A stretch of 64,000 nucleotides of DNA from Streptomyces scabiei 87.22 (lineage in GTDB: Bacteria > Actinomycetota > Actinomycetes > Streptomycetales > Streptomycetaceae): assembly GCF_000091305.1 (NCBI RefSeq), contig NC_013929.1, forward strand, positions 558,001 to 622,000, read 5' to 3'. Position numbers and translations under genes: made by a program. A model generated the notes under the pieces. It did no database searches, had not been told where the DNA came from, and saw nothing but the letters and a program-made list of their open reading frames with translations. This document shows, piece after piece, positions 61,121-64,000 of this stretch; the stretch's first letter is position 1; each line of letters starts with the position of its first letter.

Positions 61121-62739
61121 GGGCCGCCGGGCGCACCGGCCCGACGAGGCACGGCAGGGACCGGCGGGCCCGCAGACTGGACGCCGCACCGGGCGCCCCG
61201 CGCTTCACGGGCGACCGTTCCCCGGCGGTCGCCGTCGTCGGGGGCGGTATCGCCGGACTGGCGGCCGCGACGGCCCTCGCCGAGCGCGGCACGCGGGTCA
61301 CGCTGTACGAACGGGAGGCCACCCTGGGCGGGCGCCTGGCCGGGTGGCCCACCGTCCTGTCGGACGGCACGACCGTCACCATGAGCCGCGGCTTCCACGC
61401 CTTCTTCCGCCAGTACTACAACCTGCGTGGTCTGCTGCGGCGCACGGACCCCGGTCTCGACCGGCTGCGAGGGCTGCCCGACTATCCGTTGCGGCACGCC
61501 GACGGGCTCCACGACAGTTTCCGGCACGTCCCGCGCACGCCGCCGTGGAGCGCGCTCGGCTTCGTCGCCCTCAGCCCCTCCTTCGGCCTGCGGGACCTGC
61601 TCCGTATGGATCCGGTCGCCGCCCTCCCCCTGCTGGACGTCCGGGTCCCGGGGATCCACGACCGTCTCGACGACGTCAGCGCCCGCGACTTCCTCGACGC
61701 GATCCGTTTCCCCGAGGCCGCGCAGCACCTGGCCTTCGAGGTGTTCTCCCGCAGCTTCTTCGCCGACCCCCGCGAGCTGTCCGCGGCCGAGATGGTCCTC
61801 ATGTTCCACATCTACTTCCTCGGCTCGGCGGAGGGGCTGCTGTTCGACGTACCCGACGAGCCCTTCCCCGCCGCCCTGTGGGATCCCCTGGCCGGCTATC
61901 TGCGCGGCCACGGAGCCGACCTGCGCACCGGGACGCCGGTCGAGACGGTCGAACCCACGGCCGACGGCGGCTTCGTCGTCACCGCCGGCGGGGAGGAGCG
62001 GGGCCACGACGCCGTCGTCCTGGCCCTGGACACGGGCGGCCTCCGCTCGCTCGCCGGACGCTCCCCGCGCCTGGCCGACGCGGCGTGGCGCGAGCGGGTG
62101 GCCGGCCTGCGGAGCGCGCCGCCGTTCCTGGTGTCGCGGCTGTGGCTGGACCGGCCCGTGGCCGGCGACCGCCCCGGTTTCCTGGGCACCGGCGGCTACG
62201 GCACGCTCGACAACGTCAGCGTCCTCGACCGCTGGGAGGGCGAGTCGGCGCGCTGGGCCGCCCGCACCGGCGGCTCCGTCGTGGAGCTGCACGCCTACGC
62301 CCTGTCCGACCAGGTGTCCCGCGATGTCGAACAGAAGCGTCTGCTGGAGCAGTTGCACCGCGTCTACCCCGAGACGCGCGAGGCGACCGTGCTGGACGAA
62401 CGGCACGAGTGGCGGGCCGACTGCCCGCTGTTCCCGGTCGGCGGGTATCACGACCGGCCCAACGTCCGGACCGGCGATCCCGGGCTGGTGGTGGCCGGGG
62501 ACCTGGTCCGCACCGGCCTGCCGGTCGCCCTGATGGAGCGGGCGGCCACGAGCGGCTTCCTCGCCGCCAACGCGCTGCTCGAACGGTGGGGGGTGAGGGG
62601 CCAGACCCTGTGGACCGTGCCCGACGGGGGCCGTGGACCACTGCTGCGCCGCCTCGCGCGGCTCGACCGCGGCACGCCTCAGGCGCCCGGCCCCGGCAGG
62701 CTCGAAGGGCAGGTCGGGGTACCGCCGCGGCATGGGTGA
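61117..62739 (+). CDS. crtU: Beta-carotene desaturase/methyltransferase CrtU
   Basis: A 540-residue FAD-dependent enzyme that moves methyl groups and desaturates beta-ionone rings to give the aromatic rings of isorenieratene. The FAD motif is VAVVGGGIAGLAAATALAERG; TMSRGFHAFFRQYYNLR, EVFSRSFFADPRELSAAEM and HIYFLGSAEGLLFD are family signatures. The C-terminal flavin segment is LVVAGDLVRTGLPVALMERAATSG (in part). The N-terminus has an extra basic segment of about 30 residues. It is the last crt gene. Confidence 0.94.
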   Translation: MRAAGRTGPTRHGRDRRARRLDAAPGAPRFTGDRSPAVAVVGGGIAGLAAATALAERGTRVTLYEREATLGGRLAGWPTVLSDGTTVTMSRGFHAFFRQYYNLRGLLRRTDPGLDRLRGLPDYPLRHADGLHDSFRHVPRTPPWSALGFVALSPSFGLRDLLRMDPVAALPLLDVRVPGIHDRLDDVSARDFLDAIRFPEAAQHLAFEVFSRSFFADPRELSAAEMVLMFHIYFLGSAEGLLFDVPDEPFPAALWDPLAGYLRGHGADLRTGTPVETVEPTADGGFVVTAGGEERGHDAVVLALDTGGLRSLAGRSPRLADAAWRERVAGLRSAPPFLVSRLWLDRPVAGDRPGFLGTGGYGTLDNVSVLDRWEGESARWAARTGGSVVELHAYALSDQVSRDVEQKRLLEQLHRVYPETREATVLDERHEWRADCPLFPVGGYHDRPNVRTGDPGLVVAGDLVRTGLPVALMERAATSGFLAANALLERWGVRGQTLWTVPDGGRGPLLRRLARLDRGTPQAPGPGRLEGQVGVPPRHG

Positions 62740-62838
62740 CCGTCCGGCGGGCACCCGCAGGAAGCGGCTCCGGTCAGGGCCCCGGGGTCCTGACCGCGAT
62801 GCCGGTCAGGTGCCGCACGCGAAAGGGGCTGGCCGACC

Positions 62839-63333
62839 ATGACACGCCCGCACGACAAGGCCGACGGGCCCGACGGGGCGCACCGGCGTCCGGAGGGCCT
62901 CAGCGACGCCACGGTCGAGGCGCTCGGTTCCCTGTCCAAGGCCCTGGAGACCACCGAGCGTGCCCGGGGGCACCTCTTCTCCTTCCACCAGCTGACCGGG
63001 ACGGCGGACCTGGAACTGGACCGGGCCACGTCACTGCTCCGCGAGGCGGGCCACCACGAGTGGGCCCGTCGCATCGAGACGGAGGTCCTGGGGCGCAACG
63101 TCATCCCGGGCCACTGGACGTTCCAGATCGTCGAGGCGTACGACCGGACGTACTACCAGGCGTTCAAGGACCTGGAGCGTGAAGCGGTGGACCGGCTGGC
63201 CGCGGGACGCGACCACCTGTACGAGGCGGAGATGAAGGAGTCCCGCCGCACGCACGACCACCCGGATCACACGTACACCCCCGACAGCCCGGACGCCCGC
63301 CGCCCCACCGCGCCCTTCGACCGTCGCGGGTGA
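62839..63333 (+). CDS. Conserved helical protein after the crt operon
   Basis: A 164-residue protein with a predicted helical core: GSLSKALETTERARGHLFSFHQLTG (in part), EVLGRNVIPGHWTFQIVEAYDRTYYQAFKDLERE (in parts) and a His-rich tail. It belongs to a conserved actinobacterial family of unknown function. AAGGGG lies 11 bases before the ATG. Nothing ties it functionally to carotenoids beyond position. Confidence 0.72.
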   Translation: MTRPHDKADGPDGAHRRPEGLSDATVEALGSLSKALETTERARGHLFSFHQLTGTADLELDRATSLLREAGHHEWARRIETEVLGRNVIPGHWTFQIVEAYDRTYYQAFKDLEREAVDRLAAGRDHLYEAEMKESRRTHDHPDHTYTPDSPDARRPTAPFDRRG

Positions 63334-63341
63334 GGCCCCTC

Positions 63342-63383
63342 CGGCCCGCCCGGCCCCGGGCCGAGACGAAGACCCGTCGGGTC
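63342..63383 (+). terminator. Hairpin terminator after the helical-protein gene
   Basis: CGGCCCG at 63342-63348 pairs with CGGGCCG at 63357-63363, followed by a GACCCG/CGGGTC stem at about 63371-63383. Confidence 0.45.
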
Positions 63384-63597
63384 GGGGCGGGGGCACGGAC
63401 GCGGCTGGGCCGGGGGATCCCCACCCCGTGCCGCGCGCGGACGGGTCGATGAGGGCGACATCACGCCCCCTACCGGGGTAGCACCGTCACAGTGTCACAA
63501 ATCCGTTCGAGGACGGTTTCCTCTCCATGTCAGCGGGTCATCACGCCCCTCCCGTGCGGCACTATCACCGGACATTCCGATTCCCGGGGGGCTTCTC

Positions 63598-64000
63598 ATG
63601 ACCTACGCAGTTCGCTCACGCCGCGCCACCGCCGCACTCGCCGTTCTCTCGCTCGGCATCCTCGCGCTGACCGCCTGCAAGGGCGACGCCGAGCAGGACG
63701 CGTCCGCCCCGGGCACGACGGCGAGCCCGTCCCCCACCAAGGGCGGCAAGGGCGGCGGCAAGGACACAGACAAGCCCTCGACGGCCGGCCAGGGCGACGG
63801 CGACGGTGGCGGCGAGGACTCGTCCGGCGGTGCGGAAGGCACCCCGGCGGCCTCGGAGCCCGGGACCGACGACGGCCAGGACGGCGGCGTGGGCATGTGC
63901 GAGACGACCGACCTGAACTACAAGGTCACCGTGGCGTCCAAGCTCGTCAACCACGCCCTGCTGGCCGCGACCAACAAGAGCGGCGACCCGTGTCTGCTGC
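63598..64000 (+). CDS. DUF4232-like lipoprotein (partial, runs off the window)
   Basis: An open frame from ATG at 63598 to the end of the window, 134 codons so far without a stop. Residues 1-27 are a lipoprotein signal with lipobox LTAC. A long Gly/Asp/Ser/Lys-rich linker follows, then CETTDLNYKVTVASKL and LLAATNKSGDPCLL, which resembles the start of the DUF4232 domain found in Streptomyces lipoproteins. The two cysteines probably pair. Its 3' end is not visible. Confidence 0.75.
   Translation, partial: MTYAVRSRRATAALAVLSLGILALTACKGDAEQDASAPGTTASPSPTKGGKGGGKDTDKPSTAGQGDGDGGGEDSSGGAEGTPAASEPGTDDGQDGGVGMCETTDLNYKVTVASKLVNHALLAATNKSGDPCLL

Noticed and set aside
60435..63182. A 915-codon plus-strand open frame across crtT and crtU
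   Set aside because: It is out of frame with both, has no family motif and the true frames carry full SAM and FAD signatures.
63480..63520. A CRP-type site before the last lipoprotein gene
   Set aside because: GTCACAGTGTCAC looks repetitive but does not match the symmetric CRP pattern well enough to call.

Overview
The window is about 72-73% G+C with very strong third-position GC bias, GTG/TTG starts, many 4-base start/stop overlaps and several Streptomyces-type gene sets: an EshA/2-methylisoborneol locus, a LitR/LitS-linked isorenieratene carotenoid cluster, twin-arginine secreted enzymes, and IdeR/DmdR-like and CebR-like operators. It is almost certainly Streptomyces chromosome, with the flavour of an accessory or arm region. 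No tRNA, rRNA, CRISPR array, transposase or phage gene was seen.

Left part (1-11.8 kb): a membrane Ser/Thr kinase, a secreted M23 peptidase, a DinB-like protein, an ABC exporter, and a Tat-secreted GH30 glucuronoxylanase with a perfect CebR-type operator upstream. A lone GvpU-like protein, a methyltransferase, a translationally coupled TPR protein/polyprenyl diphosphate synthase pair and an orphan membrane protein follow. 12.0-15.8 kb is the odorant locus: EshA (a family 2B encapsulin shell protein), 2-methylisoborneol synthase with a long disordered N-terminus, and geranyl diphosphate 2-C-methyltransferase, closed by a strong terminator.

16-31.6 kb holds mostly poorly characterised genes: a YrhB/Imm35-like protein, a VanW-type cell-wall protein, a protein with an expanding hexanucleotide N-terminal repeat, a methyltransferase, a DUF1996 secreted protein and a GyrI-like protein. 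Two compact coupled operons of unknown purpose lie here: one with a degenerate histidine kinase, a receiver-like protein, an alpha/beta hydrolase and a Pr6Pr-like membrane protein, and one with an OmpA-like lipoprotein, a 4-TM protein and two small proteins.

31.7-42.8 kb is the most interesting region. A peptide/opine/nickel-type ABC importer diverges from a five-gene operon (HxE-type 2-oxoglutarate dioxygenase, SbnB-like dehydrogenase, SbnH/Y4yA-like PLP decarboxylase, SbnA-like PLP synthase, MATE exporter). Two sequences in the shared 289-bp promoter region match the actinobacterial iron box at 16 of 19 positions each. I read this as an iron-controlled diamino-acid-type metallophore pathway with its own exporter and importer but without any NRPS or NIS ligase in the window.

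42.8-48.6 kb is a sugar regulon: LacI-family repressor, FrcA/C/B-like ABC transporter, PfkB kinase and a small monooxygenase, tied together by three copies of a 14-bp LacI-type operator. 48.7-51.6 kb has a DUF5685-like protein with a Cys-rich tail and a methyltransferase. 51.6-62.7 kb is a complete carotenoid cluster (litR, Rieske gene, crtB, crtI, crtE on the minus strand; litS, crtY, crtT, crtU on the plus strand), expected to convert farnesyl diphosphate to isorenieratene under light/B12 control. The window ends inside a DUF4232-like lipoprotein gene.
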